DNA from: an uncultured Flavobacteriales bacterium
GTDB lineage: Bacteria > Bacteroidota > Bacteroidia > Flavobacteriales_G > Salibacteraceae
Direction: 5' to 3'
Assembly (NCBI GenBank): GCA_943788145.1
Contig: CALSPD010000013.1
Span: 62,001 to 126,000, forward strand
Length of the DNA: 64,000 nt
A program made the position numbers and the translations under genes. The notes beneath the pieces were generated by a model. That model had not been told where the DNA came from. It saw nothing but the letters and a program-made list of their open reading frames with translations, and ran no database searches. Positions 18,297 to 27,290 of the stretch are shown piece by piece (within the stretch, counting starts at the first letter, position 1; each line of letters begins with the position of its first letter).

Positions 18297-19793
18297 TTAG
18301 TGTCTAAAATGTCTTGTTCCGGTTATAACCATAGCCATGTTGTGTTCGTTGCAATAATCAATTGATTCTTGATCACGCACTGATCCACCTGGCTGTATTA
18401 CAGCTTTAACACCTTCGTTGTTAGCTATTTCAACACAGTCTGGAAAAGGAAAAAATGCATCGCTTGCCATAACCGAACCCGCGATTTCAAAACCAAAATT
18501 CTTCGCCTTATCGATTGCTTGACGCAAAGCATCGACCCGCGATGTTTGTCCTACACCGCTCGAAATGAGCTGTTTGTTTTTAGCTAGAACGATAGTGTTT
18601 GACTTAGTGTGTTTTACCAATTTGTTGGCGAAGAGCATATCTTCCACTTCTTCCGCTGAAGCAATACGCTTTGTTACGTTTTGCAATTCGCTGGCCGAAA
18701 CAGTTTTTGAATCCATGTCTTGTTCAAGGATTCCGTTCAGAATTGATCGAGAGGTTTTTGAAGGAAATTCTTTCATGTGATCGACCAAGAGCATTCGATT
18801 CTTTTTGCTTTTTAGCAATTCAAGAGCATCTGCTTCAAATGATGGAGCGATAACCACTTCGCAGAAAAGCTTATTAATCTCTTGCGCGGTGTCCATGTCT
18901 ATAGCCACGTTGGTGACAATGATTCCGCCAAAAGCTGAAACCGGATCGCCAGCTAAAGCGTCTAAATAGGCTGTTTTAGCATCTGATCGAGTGGCAAAGC
19001 CACAAGCGTTATTGTGTTTAATTACCGCAAAGGATGGATCATCATTTTTAAAATCACGGATCAGTCGAATGGCCGAGTCTACATCAAGCAGGTTGTTATA
19101 CGATAATTCTTTACCGTGTAGTTGACTCACAAATTGATCGAGATTTCCAACAAAAGATCCTTTCTGATGTGGGTTTTCACCATAACGAAGTTCCTTGCGC
19201 GCGTTGGTCGATCCTCCCTCAAAATAGGCCGAAATGGCGCTATCATAATGTTTTGTTACTGCGAATGCTTTGGAGGAAAGCGCTCGTCTTTCATCCAAGG
19301 TTGTCTTACCCCCAGCCTTTAAGATTTGAACTAAATCTCCATATTCATTTTTCGAGGGAATGATCACCACATCGTTGAAGTTTTTTGCTGCGGCTCGAAT
19401 CAATGAAATGCCACCGATGTCGATTTTCTCGATGATGGCTGCTTCTTCAGCACCTGATTTTACCGTTTCCTCAAACGGATATAAATCAACGACAACTAAA
19501 TCGATCGTTGGAATATTAAAGCGCTCTAATTCATTTTGATCGTCTTCATCGGTCGAACGAGCTAAAATTCCACCAAATACTTTTGGGTGCAAGGTTTTTA
19601 CTCTACCACCTAAAATAGAAGGATAATTGGTAATCGACTCAACCTCAGTTACCTGAATTTTTTTATTCGTAAAAAAGGCAGCAGTACCACCTGTTGAATA
19701 CACTTTAACCCCACGTTCTTGGAGTAATTCGGCTATTTGGTCGAGTCCGTCTTTATTAAATACGGAAACAAGTGCCGATCGAATTTCTTTCAT
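18297..19793 (-). CDS. purH: Bifunctional AICAR transformylase / IMP cyclohydrolase
   Basis: A 498-residue protein that performs the last two steps of IMP synthesis: AICAR plus 10-formyl-THF to FAICAR, then ring closure to IMP. The N-terminal MGS-like cyclohydrolase domain (about 1-190) shows SVFNKDGLDQIAELL, YSTGGTAAF and GGRVKTLHPKVFGGIL. The C-terminal transformylase domain shows LRYGENPHQKGSF, the catalytic KHNNACGFA, and DAFFPFPDCVE. It ends in GTRHFRH, the usual C-terminus. The gene precedes mreB on the same strand, a conserved arrangement in Bacteroidota. The ATG at 19793 is well supported by the opening EIRSALVSVFNKDG. Confidence 0.97.
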   Translation of the reverse strand: MKEIRSALVSVFNKDGLDQIAELLQERGVKVYSTGGTAAFFTNKKIQVTEVESITNYPSILGGRVKTLHPKVFGGILARSTDEDDQNELERFNIPTIDLVVVDLYPFEETVKSGAEEAAIIEKIDIGGISLIRAAAKNFNDVVIIPSKNEYGDLVQILKAGGKTTLDERRALSSKAFAVTKHYDSAISAYFEGGSTNARKELRYGENPHQKGSFVGNLDQFVSQLHGKELSYNNLLDVDSAIRLIRDFKNDDPSFAVIKHNNACGFATRSDAKTAYLDALAGDPVSAFGGIIVTNVAIDMDTAQEINKLFCEVVIAPSFEADALELLKSKKNRMLLVDHMKEFPSKTSRSILNGILEQDMDSKTVSASELQNVTKRIASAEEVEDMLFANKLVKHTKSNTIVLAKNKQLISSGVGQTSRVDALRQAIDKAKNFGFEIAGSVMASDAFFPFPDCVEIANNEGVKAVIQPGGSVRDQESIDYCNEHNMAMVITGTRHFRH

Positions 19794-19928
19794 GTTTAGG
19801 GAAGTTTTTGCGCGTGCAATGAGCCTGCAATATTATTCAAACTGTAGGGGTTTGGAATTGAAAACTTATTCAAGGTTTTTCACATTCTGCCGCGAAAGGT
19901 AGTCGATCTTAAAAGTGGGTTCGGATGA

Positions 19929-20957
19929 CTATTTAAGAATCTTAAATCCGAACCGACCTTTTTTGAAAATATTTCGAGCTTCCCCTTTGTTTTGGCCCTT
20001 TCTCCGCTCTTTTTGTTCTTCCATAGGAAGTTGGATGATTTCTTGACAATCATCTGAGCAACAACCTTCGTGTCGCGCTTTACACTCATCGCACTGAATA
20101 AATAATAAATGACAATCTTCATTCAAGCAATTCGTATGGTTGTCACAGGTCTTACCACATTGGTGACATGTTGCAATTACGTCATCCGTTATGCGTTCGC
20201 CAAGGCGCTCATCAAACACGAAGTTTTTCCCGATATATTTATTTTCTAATTGTTGTTCTTGAACTTGATGGGCATATTCGATGATTCCACCTTTTAATTG
20301 GTTTACATCTTTGAATCCAAGGTGCTTGAAATATGCGCTCGCTTTTTCACATCGAATCCCTCCTGTACAATACATAAGGATTTTTTCGTTTTCTTTTCCA
20401 TCTAACATGCTTTCCACCATTTTTAGCTCATCGCGAAACGTATCAGCATCAGGGAGAATTGCGCCCTTGAAATGACCTACTTCACTTTCATAATGGTTGC
20501 GCATGTCAACAACGATGGCTCCATCAGCAATGGCTTGGTTAAATTCAATGGCGTTTAAATGATTCCCGGTGTTCCATGGATTAAAACTTGTGTCGTCCAG
20601 TCCATCTGCCACAATTTTATTTCGAACCTTGATTTTAAGCTTGTAAAAAGAGCGGTTGCTATCTTCAACGGCTACCTTAAAAGGAACGCCTGACAGCAGT
20701 TCATCTTTTTCAATATGCGCTTCAAAGGCATCCCAATGGTTGCTTGGCACACTCATCTGTGCGTTGATTCCTTCGTTGGCGAGGTAGATTCGACCTAAGC
20801 AGCCGATGGACTCCCATTCGCGGTATAAATGATCGCGATACTCGGCTGGATTTTCTATGTGTACATACCGGTAAAAAGAAACCGTCTTTCGAGGCGTATT
20901 GTCGTGTTCCAGCCTTTCTTTGAGTAGTTTTTTATCGATTCGGTTGTGTAAAGCCAT
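19929..20957 (-). CDS. trhO: tRNA U34 hydroxylase TrhO (YceA-type rhodanese)
   Basis: A 342-residue cytosolic protein. An N-terminal acylphosphatase-like UPF0176 domain (about 20-115, with GRIYLANEGINAQ) precedes a rhodanese domain (about 130-235) whose active-site loop is YCTGGIRCEKASA with the catalytic Cys. The C-terminal tail is rich in Cys (CHQCGKTCDNHTNC, CDECKARHEGCCSDDC), probably binding zinc, and ends in a basic segment. TrhO makes 5-hydroxyuridine at tRNA position 34 in an oxygen-dependent reaction. Its promoter is among the clearest in the window (TTTG, 18 bp, TAATTTTG), and the ATG comes only 4 nt after the box, predicting a leaderless transcript. Confidence 0.93.
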   Translation of the reverse strand: MALHNRIDKKLLKERLEHDNTPRKTVSFYRYVHIENPAEYRDHLYREWESIGCLGRIYLANEGINAQMSVPSNHWDAFEAHIEKDELLSGVPFKVAVEDSNRSFYKLKIKVRNKIVADGLDDTSFNPWNTGNHLNAIEFNQAIADGAIVVDMRNHYESEVGHFKGAILPDADTFRDELKMVESMLDGKENEKILMYCTGGIRCEKASAYFKHLGFKDVNQLKGGIIEYAHQVQEQQLENKYIGKNFVFDERLGERITDDVIATCHQCGKTCDNHTNCLNEDCHLLFIQCDECKARHEGCCSDDCQEIIQLPMEEQKERRKGQNKGEARNIFKKGRFGFKILK

Positions 20958-20961
20958 GGCG

Positions 20962-20991
20962 CAAAATTATGTGCTTGGTCCATTTGCCAAA
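20962..20991 (-). promoter_or_regulatory. Sigma-A type Bacteroidota promoter of trhO
   Basis: The minus strand carries TTTG (20988-20991), an 18 bp spacer and TAATTTTG (20962-20969), full matches to the -33 and -7 elements. The A of the ATG at 20957 falls where transcription should start. Confidence 0.7.
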
Positions 20992-21001
20992 TTGATTTTC
21001 G

Positions 21002-22036
21002 TCAGGAATTGATTTCTTGATAATAGCGCTTTATGTGTCGCGCAATATTGATCTCGTCTTTTAGCGTTTTTCCCTCCACTAAATAGGCTGCGAATTCTTC
21101 TGAAAAATACGGAGCGAGCATGATGCCCTTGGTTCCGAGGCCGTTAAAAATGTGGAGGTTTCTTTGCCTTGGGTGACTTCCAATATAGGGCCTACGATCT
21201 GCTGCGCTAGGGCGAATACCTACTTGTTGATCAATGATTTTTGTGTTGCATTTAAATATGCGTTCAAATGCAGCTAGCAGTTCGTCAGCCGCTTTCGAAG
21301 TTTTGTTCCAGGTCAAATCATCCCATTCATATGTGGAAGAGAGCTTGTATTTATTATCGCCTAGCGGAATGATGTTTATTTGATCATTAACGACAACGTC
21401 AGTTACTGCTCTATCGGTTTGGACAATAATCCATTCGCCTTTGCAAGGTTTAAATGGTAACCAATGAAAATGAGGGTTTTTACTGGCGTACGGACCTTCG
21501 CAGAACACCACCCCGTCATAGGTTTGGGACTTATAAGTAACGTGATTTGTACTCACCTTCAAGTCATCGTGAATAAAAGCTTCATTCAAAAGCAAGTCGT
21601 TTTCTACGAGATGCGCGACATATGATTTAACGAGTAATTCACAGTCCAGTATGCCCGATTCAAAGACAGATCCAAATCCATTGGAAATGGGACCGATAAA
21701 TTTCTGGAATGCTTGGTCCTCCAAGCGCTGAATCCAGAGAACCGCATAGTCTTGGCTGGGTATGCAGCGCTTGAATTCAATATCTTGTAATAATTGAACA
21801 CCAAGCTTAGACTCGAGACCGCGATAAAAGTGCCGGAGTTCTGCCACCAACTCGTCCGCCATCCAGCTCTTGTTTAGCCGTTTAAATACAATTGGATTAT
21901 ACATTCCGGTCGCCACAGCCGTGCTTGATGGCTGATCCACTTGGTCGATTACTTTCACGGAAACTCCTCGTTGCAAAAGCCGCTCTGCAACACATATCCC
22001 ACTTAGTCCCGCGCCAACAATTAGAAATCGCTTCAT
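21002..22036 (-). CDS. FAD-dependent oxidoreductase (DAO family)
   Basis: A 344-residue protein with an N-terminal Rossmann dinucleotide-binding motif (LIVGAGLSGICVAERLL, acidic residue at the end of strand 2) and the D-amino-acid-oxidase fold. Later signatures are GVVFCEGPYASKNP and the C-terminal FAD-contact region QVGIRPSAADRRPYIG...NGLGTKGIMLAPYF. The family includes glycine and sarcosine oxidases and the oxidase half of MnmC; this protein is shorter than MnmC and lacks its methyltransferase half. The substrate cannot be read from the sequence. It is cytosolic, with no signal peptide. It precedes trhO on the same strand with a 44 bp gap that holds the trhO promoter, so the two may be expressed separately. 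Confidence 0.85.
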   Translation of the reverse strand: MKRFLIVGAGLSGICVAERLLQRGVSVKVIDQVDQPSSTAVATGMYNPIVFKRLNKSWMADELVAELRHFYRGLESKLGVQLLQDIEFKRCIPSQDYAVLWIQRLEDQAFQKFIGPISNGFGSVFESGILDCELLVKSYVAHLVENDLLLNEAFIHDDLKVSTNHVTYKSQTYDGVVFCEGPYASKNPHFHWLPFKPCKGEWIIVQTDRAVTDVVVNDQINIIPLGDNKYKLSSTYEWDDLTWNKTSKAADELLAAFERIFKCNTKIIDQQVGIRPSAADRRPYIGSHPRQRNLHIFNGLGTKGIMLAPYFSEEFAAYLVEGKTLKDEINIARHIKRYYQEINS

Positions 22037-22326
22037 TTCAGCAAAAGTGAGACTATTCTTAAAACGGTGTTTTATTTAATCGGGCCGATCATGAGTCACA
22101 AAATGACTTTAAAAAAAAGATTGCTCCATGTCGAATGTTATCGACTCTTCCAGGAGGTATGTAAGTAATTGAATATCACATACAACGGAGGTTTTAAATT
22201 ACTTGAAAAAGGAGAATGAATTATTAAACTCATTGGCTAGTTTTGTGCGACTTAAGGAAAATTCACATCTCAGACAACCTTTTTAATCCGAGCTAAGTCT
22301 TTGTCCCAGTTAACCGAAAACCTGTT
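22037..22326. other. 290 bp divergent intergenic region with interleaved inverted repeats
   Basis: No coding frame of note. It separates the FAD oxidoreductase (minus) from the large T9SS gene (plus). Visible structure: GTATGT (22157-22162) pairs with ACATAC (22178-22183), and AAGTAATT (22163-22170) pairs with AATTACTT (22197-22204), so the two inverted repeats interlock. A TAGTTTTG box lies at 22238-22245. Confidence 0.5.
22238..22245 (+). promoter_or_regulatory. Bacteroidota -7 box for the 22327 T9SS gene
   Basis: TAGTTTTG matches TAnnTTTG exactly and would give a leader of about 75 nt. No TTG at the normal spacing. Confidence 0.45.
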
Positions 22327-25300
22327 ATGAAAAAAATAGCACTCATTATTACGCTTTTCACCCTTGGTCTAGTTGGACTTCAAGAATCAAAAGCCACGCA
22401 CATTCAAGGAATGAACATCACTTACGTAAGTGTTGGGAACAGTTGTTATGTGTTCACCATGGATTTCTTCCGTTATTGTGGAGGAACAGCATTTAACAAT
22501 GGAAATTGTACAGGCGCTGCCGGTATTGGAGCTTCCGCTGGATTTATGTTGTACTGTGAGGACTTTAATACATCATGGAACGTAACAGCCCAAGCTGATA
22601 CGATAAAGGAAGCGACACCAATTTGCGATTCATTGAATGCAACTCAAAACTCCTGTTTGGTTGGTTCGTGTGGATTACTAGGTATTCAGTGGGGTGTTTA
22701 CACCAGTGATACCATTTGCTTTGATTCGACTACAACATGGGGACAAGCAGGTTGCGACAATTGGACCTTCGTTTATGCATCCGGTGCACGAAATACAGGT
22801 GTTAACTATGTGAGCCAGCCAAGCATCGTTGCTTATGATAGATTGCAAATGGCGAGTTTCCCGAATAACAGCTCCGTTCAATTTAATTCAAACAAGCCTA
22901 TTCCTTTTTTCTGCGATGGTCAAGAGGTTACTTATAACTGGAGTGCCTATGATCCTGATGGAGACAGCCTTTGGTGGGAGCTTGATACAGCTTGGAATTC
23001 ATTTAGTGGAGGCAATTATAGTTCAATTACATATCAAGGTGGTTACAGTGGCCCCCAACCTATGCCAGGCACAACAACCATCAATAACTTAACAGGTCAA
23101 TTAAACTTCACTGCTACCATTCCAGTGGGCTTCAACTTCGCCAACTATGCCATAGCTGTTACGGTGAAAGAATACAATAATCAAACAGGGGTCTATAAAG
23201 GTGAAGTGCATCGCGATATTCAGTTTATCGTGTTGGACAGTTGCGACAACACACCTCCTGTTGACGAAGGCGGAATCACGAACTTTGAAGGAGAAGGTGG
23301 GCTTTTGGATTCAAACTCTATTGTAGTCTGTATCGGTCAGGATTTCGAGTTCGACTTGATATTTGCCGATTACGATACGTCAGGGAATATTTCTTCCGAT
23401 TCCATTACATCGTTTTGTAATATCGACCAAATTTTGCCTGGAGCAATTTGGACAACAACTGGAACCAACCCAGACACCGTTCACATCAGTTGGATAGCAG
23501 TTCCTACGAATCAAACATACGTGCCCTTCAACGTGACTGTAGAAGACAACTTCTGTCCTGTAACAGGTTTCAACATTTACTCTTACGTAGTTCGAATTGA
23601 ACCGAGTACGTATTTGGGTCCGGACACAGCAATATGTGAGCTTGATACCATACAGTTGGATGCACATGGAGGTGATACCTTTTGGTGGTCCACCCTGTCG
23701 GGCGATCCGATTCAAGTCGGAACGAACTTTGGGTGCAGCATCTGTGCCGATCCATGGATACACCCATCCCAGACGACTATTTATGTGGTTCAAAGTAACC
23801 TAGAAGAAGCATGTGGTAACTCAGATACCATCGTAGTAGAAGTATTCAATAAGTTTCCAGTAGATATTACACCAGACGTTGGAGGAACAGCAGACCTATT
23901 GGTATATTGTTCTACCGACCCGCTGGATACACTGATACCGCAAACACCGGGAGGGACTTTCATCGGTTCGGGTATCGTAAATGCCATAGACGGAGTATTT
24001 GCTCCAGACATCTTGGATCCAGGTTCGGGGAATGACACAACAGTAACCATCATCTATATTTTGGAAGGCGTTTGTGCCAATAGCGACACGCTTGACATAC
24101 GAGTAAAAGGTGCACCAGATGCGAGTATAGCCACGTTAGGGCCGTATTGCGAGCAGCTGACATCGGTGCAACTCCTGGGTAATTTCACCATAACCAACAC
24201 ACAGTTTCAAACGGAATCATGGTGGGATACAGGTAACTCCGGTAATCCGACTGCAGCAGGTATCTTGAATCCAAGCAGCTTTACCGCTCCTGATACCGTA
24301 ATGGTTCACCACTTGGTAAATGATAGCGGGTGCGTAAACGAAGATTCTACTGCCATACATATCGTAGGTGAATACAATTCAGCCATCGACAGTTTACCTA
24401 AGATTTGTGAAGGCGAAGAAGTGCTGATTTATCTGAACACTTATGAAGGCGATCCATTTGGAATATGGGAAGGATCGAAAGTTACAGAAACTCCAGAAGG
24501 ATCGGGTAATTATTACTTCTCAACTACTGGATTAGGAGCAGGAAGTTACGACATCACCTATAAGATTGAAGGTGCCTGTGGTACGGAAACAACAGAACCA
24601 TTGATAATCAGTAAACTTCCAGATGCCCGAATATTTGGAGCAGACAGTGTTTATTGCGATAACATCATCGACAGTGTTCAACTCGGGTCAGTAGTTAAAG
24701 GTGGAATCTGGGGAGGTTCTATGAACCAACTGCATGATGGATACTTTATTCCTAGCAAAGTAGGAGAAGGCGTTTACACCATCAGCTATGAGTTATACGA
24801 CACGGCAACGACTTGTTACAATAAGAATATATTACCCGTTCGAATTGCGCGAACGCCAGTTGCACCTAAAGTTTGGGGTGGAGGACCGTATTGCCAAGGG
24901 ACACAGTTGAATAACCTAAGAGGTGATGGATTGTTAAGCAATACCTTCAAGTGGTATGCATGGGATGAAGACGACCGTAAAGCGGCATTGGCGATCAATC
25001 CAGATACCATTCCGAATTTGTCAGACTTCATTCTTTTGGGAGCAGGAAATCCATACAACTACGGAGAGTTGATCGACATGCCAACACGCGTATTTGGTAC
25101 ACAGATGAGCAAGTTTGGATGCGAAAGTCCTTATTCAGAAGTTGTGATAACCGTTCTACCATCTCCAGTGGCTAAGTTCGGCACCAAGGATAGCATAGTT
25201 GTAGGAACAGTGCCAATGGAGGTTCAGTTCATTAATGCAAGTACAATTGGTAGCGATACATCCGGAATTCCGTTGACTTATGAGTGGACGTTTGGTCCTT

Positions 25301-25698
25301 TCGGAAATAGCGTAGAAGTGAATCCAATATTCACCTTCGAGCAGATCGGAAACTACACAGTGACATTGGTTGCTGACAACAGTGTATGTCAAGACTCCCA
25401 TGACATCAACATTCGATTGGATCGATTAACTTCATTCTTCATTCCGAATGTGTTCTCACCAAACGGAGATTTGATCAACGATGAGTTTGACTGGACAATC
25501 TCAGGAATAGATGAATTCAGATTGGTGATTTACAACCGATGGGGAACCAAGGTGTTCGAAACCGAAAACATCGATGATGTGTGGGATGGTGGCAAAGAGC
25601 CAGACGGAACATACTACTACGTGATGACAGGAAAAGAAATGACCTTAGATCAAGAAGATGTTGAATACAGAGGAGACTTAACCCTGATACGAGACTAG
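22327..25698 (+). CDS. Giant T9SS type B cargo protein with PKD domain (1123 aa)
   Basis: A signal peptide (MKKIALIITLFTLGLVGL...KAT) precedes a Cys-containing N-terminal domain starting HIQGMNITYVSVG, with YVFTMDFFRYCGG and later DPDGDSLWWELDTAW. The same domain opens the 47643-49814 gene, so the two are paralogues at this end. The middle holds several Ig-like repeats with Cys pairs. A PKD domain lies at about 955-1035 (YEWTFGPFGNS...FTFEQIGNYTVTLV). The last 87 residues are the CHU_C T9SS type B domain (PNVFSPNGDLINDEF, YNRWGTKVFET, ending YRGDLTLIRD). A strong terminator follows, so it is a single-gene unit. It is probably a surface protein; no catalytic site recognised. Confidence 0.9.
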   Translation: MKKIALIITLFTLGLVGLQESKATHIQGMNITYVSVGNSCYVFTMDFFRYCGGTAFNNGNCTGAAGIGASAGFMLYCEDFNTSWNVTAQADTIKEATPICDSLNATQNSCLVGSCGLLGIQWGVYTSDTICFDSTTTWGQAGCDNWTFVYASGARNTGVNYVSQPSIVAYDRLQMASFPNNSSVQFNSNKPIPFFCDGQEVTYNWSAYDPDGDSLWWELDTAWNSFSGGNYSSITYQGGYSGPQPMPGTTTINNLTGQLNFTATIPVGFNFANYAIAVTVKEYNNQTGVYKGEVHRDIQFIVLDSCDNTPPVDEGGITNFEGEGGLLDSNSIVVCIGQDFEFDLIFADYDTSGNISSDSITSFCNIDQILPGAIWTTTGTNPDTVHISWIAVPTNQTYVPFNVTVEDNFCPVTGFNIYSYVVRIEPSTYLGPDTAICELDTIQLDAHGGDTFWWSTLSGDPIQVGTNFGCSICADPWIHPSQTTIYVVQSNLEEACGNSDTIVVEVFNKFPVDITPDVGGTADLLVYCSTDPLDTLIPQTPGGTFIGSGIVNAIDGVFAPDILDPGSGNDTTVTIIYILEGVCANSDTLDIRVKGAPDASIATLGPYCEQLTSVQLLGNFTITNTQFQTESWWDTGNSGNPTAAGILNPSSFTAPDTVMVHHLVNDSGCVNEDSTAIHIVGEYNSAIDSLPKICEGEEVLIYLNTYEGDPFGIWEGSKVTETPEGSGNYYFSTTGLGAGSYDITYKIEGACGTETTEPLIISKLPDARIFGADSVYCDNIIDSVQLGSVVKGGIWGGSMNQLHDGYFIPSKVGEGVYTISYELYDTATTCYNKNILPVRIARTPVAPKVWGGGPYCQGTQLNNLRGDGLLSNTFKWYAWDEDDRKAALAINPDTIPNLSDFILLGAGNPYNYGELIDMPTRVFGTQMSKFGCESPYSEVVITVLPSPVAKFGTKDSIVVGTVPMEVQFINASTIGSDTSGIPLTYEWTFGPFGNSVEVNPIFTFEQIGNYTVTLVADNSVCQDSHDINIRLDRLTSFFIPNVFSPNGDLINDEFDWTISGIDEFRLVIYNRWGTKVFETENIDDVWDGGKEPDGTYYYVMTGKEMTLDQEDVEYRGDLTLIRD

Positions 25699-25722
25699 AT
25701 CTAAATTCATAATACATAATGC

Positions 25723-25752
25723 AAACCCTCGACATAAAATGTCGGGGGTTTT
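25723..25752 (+). terminator. Intrinsic terminator after the 22327-25698 gene
   Basis: A 13 bp stem (AAACCCTCGACAT with ATGTCGGGGGTTT, one T-G wobble) around an AAA loop, ending in a short T run. Confidence 0.8.
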
Positions 25753-25800
25753 GCGTTTATAAGTCTTGGGCCATTCAAATCAAATCGAAACTTGCTTTTC

Positions 25801-25808
25801 TATTTTCG
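25801..25808 (+). promoter_or_regulatory. -7 box of the GlcNAc kinase gene
   Basis: TATTTTCG (TAnnTTyG) stands 4 nt before the ATG at 25813, the same spacing as trhO and pyrH, predicting a leaderless mRNA. Confidence 0.4.
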
Positions 25809-25812
25809 CCTT

Positions 25813-26661
25813 ATGAAATGCATAGCCGAAAGCGGATCTACGAAAACGACTTGGGTTGTAATCGATCAATCAGGTAAAGAGCTTCACCGAAGTTCAACGC
25901 AAGGGTTGAACCCCTTTTTTGTGGAAAGTGCCGAGGTGACCGAAGCTTTTCAAAACGCTGTGCCAGTCCATTTACGCCAGCGCATCAATAATTTATACTT
26001 CTATGGATCAGGCTGTTCAAGCGAACAACGAAAACAACGCATACGCGATGGCATACTAGATGTCGCTGCAATTGAAAATCTTCAAGTTGAGCACGACCTT
26101 CTGGCCGCGGCTAGAGCCACGTGTAAAATCGCATCAGGAATTGCTTGTATTCTGGGAACGGGATCGAATTCGTGTGAATACGATGGCAAGAATATCATTG
26201 ATAATATACATGCCTTGGGATTCATGATCGGAGACGAAGGCAGCGGCACCGATATCGGAAGGCGATTGTTGCAGGCATGGGTTTATCGGGAAATGTCGTC
26301 TGGCCTAAGCACAGCGTTTGAGAAAGAATTTGAAATAACCCTTGAATCAGTCCTGCAAAACATCTACTACCAACCCAAGCCGAATAAATATTTAGCCTCG
26401 TTCGCTAAGTTTTGCAGTTTAAACCGCGAGGATGTCTTAATCAAGCAAATCATCCGATCTGCATTGGAGGGGTTTGTCGTTCGACACGTAATGAAATACG
26501 GATCGGCTCAAAAAGTGCCAATTCATTTTGTGGGATCTATTGCGTATAATTTTAAGGCTGAATTAGACGAAATATTGAATCACCATGGGCTGACTTTGGG
26601 GTTGGTAATTGCCGCACCTATCGAAGAACTGATCCATTATCACGCTTCACATGAAGTTTGA
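25813..26661 (+). CDS. BadF/BadG-type N-acetylglucosamine kinase
   Basis: A 282-residue cytosolic sugar kinase of the ASKHA fold. The N-terminal phosphate motif is ESGSTKTTWVVID; CILGTGSNSC and GDEGSGTDIGRRLL match the BadF/BadG/BcrA/BcrD ATPase family as seen in Bacteroidota GlcNAc kinases. It would phosphorylate GlcNAc, or a related amino sugar, released from chitin or peptidoglycan, which fits the exported GH3 enzyme at 8829. The frame extends upstream to a TTG at 25792, but the ATG at 25813 gives the conserved start. Its last 11 bp overlap the NUDIX gene (ATG inside CATGAAGTTTGA), indicating coupling. Confidence 0.85.
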   Translation: MKCIAESGSTKTTWVVIDQSGKELHRSSTQGLNPFFVESAEVTEAFQNAVPVHLRQRINNLYFYGSGCSSEQRKQRIRDGILDVAAIENLQVEHDLLAAARATCKIASGIACILGTGSNSCEYDGKNIIDNIHALGFMIGDEGSGTDIGRRLLQAWVYREMSSGLSTAFEKEFEITLESVLQNIYYQPKPNKYLASFAKFCSLNREDVLIKQIIRSALEGFVVRHVMKYGSAQKVPIHFVGSIAYNFKAELDEILNHHGLTLGLVIAAPIEELIHYHASHEV

Positions 26662-27289
26662 ATACTTTTTAGATGAGCTAGAGTCCATTCGAAAGGTGGA
26701 CGCCATAGGCGAACGTGCACACGAATTGATTTTTCCAGAGATTTCCAAATTCAGAAAAGAAGCGCTGCTCAAAAATCCAGAACCAAGGCTTAGTGCTGTG
26801 GCGGCCATTTTCTTCCCAAAAAATGGAGAAACCAACTTCTTATTGATCGAAAGACAGACCTATGAAGGTGTCCATAGCGGTCAAATAGGGTTTCCAGGTG
26901 GAAAGAAGGAGTTGTTTGATATAACCCTTGAAGCTACGGCTCGGAGAGAAACGGAAGAAGAAGTTGGGATTGGAGCCGATGAACCAACGCTCATTCGAAC
27001 CTTATCGGAGGTTTACATTCCTCCTAGTGGGTTTTTGGTGCAACCCTATTTGTTTACCCTAGATTATGAACCGAAATTGATGTTGGATCCGCGCGAAGTA
27101 CAATCTGCGCTCATTATGCCAGTTGAACGATTAATGGATGATGCTGTGCTTGAGAATGGATCGGTTCCAACGGGAAGAGGCGCAGCCGTTCGCACGTCCT
27201 ATTTTCATCATGAGGGTAAGAAAATTTGGGGAGCAACGGCCATGATGCTCGCTGAACTCAAACTACTTTTGAACCAGATAAAAACCTAG
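26651..27289 (+). CDS. NUDIX hydrolase, CoA pyrophosphatase-like
   Basis: A 212-residue cytosolic hydrolase. The CoA-pyrophosphatase subfamily signature is visible (LLIERQ...VHSGQIGFPGG), followed by the NUDIX box ending ARRETEEEVGIG with the metal-binding glutamates. Family members split CoA or acyl-CoA into 3',5'-ADP and phosphopantetheine; NudL/CoAse activity is inferred, not proven. The gene starts 11 bp inside the end of the kinase gene and is followed 1 bp later by the 27291 gene, so three plus-strand genes form one operon. Confidence 0.88.
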   Translation: MKFEYFLDELESIRKVDAIGERAHELIFPEISKFRKEALLKNPEPRLSAVAAIFFPKNGETNFLLIERQTYEGVHSGQIGFPGGKKELFDITLEATARRETEEEVGIGADEPTLIRTLSEVYIPPSGFLVQPYLFTLDYEPKLMLDPREVQSALIMPVERLMDDAVLENGSVPTGRGAAVRTSYFHHEGKKIWGATAMMLAELKLLLNQIKT

Positions 27290-27290
27290 C

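Noticed and set aside
23380..23793. 137-codon ORF antisense to the 22327 T9SS gene
   Set aside because: No promoter and no match; the sense strand has clear Ig-repeat coding.
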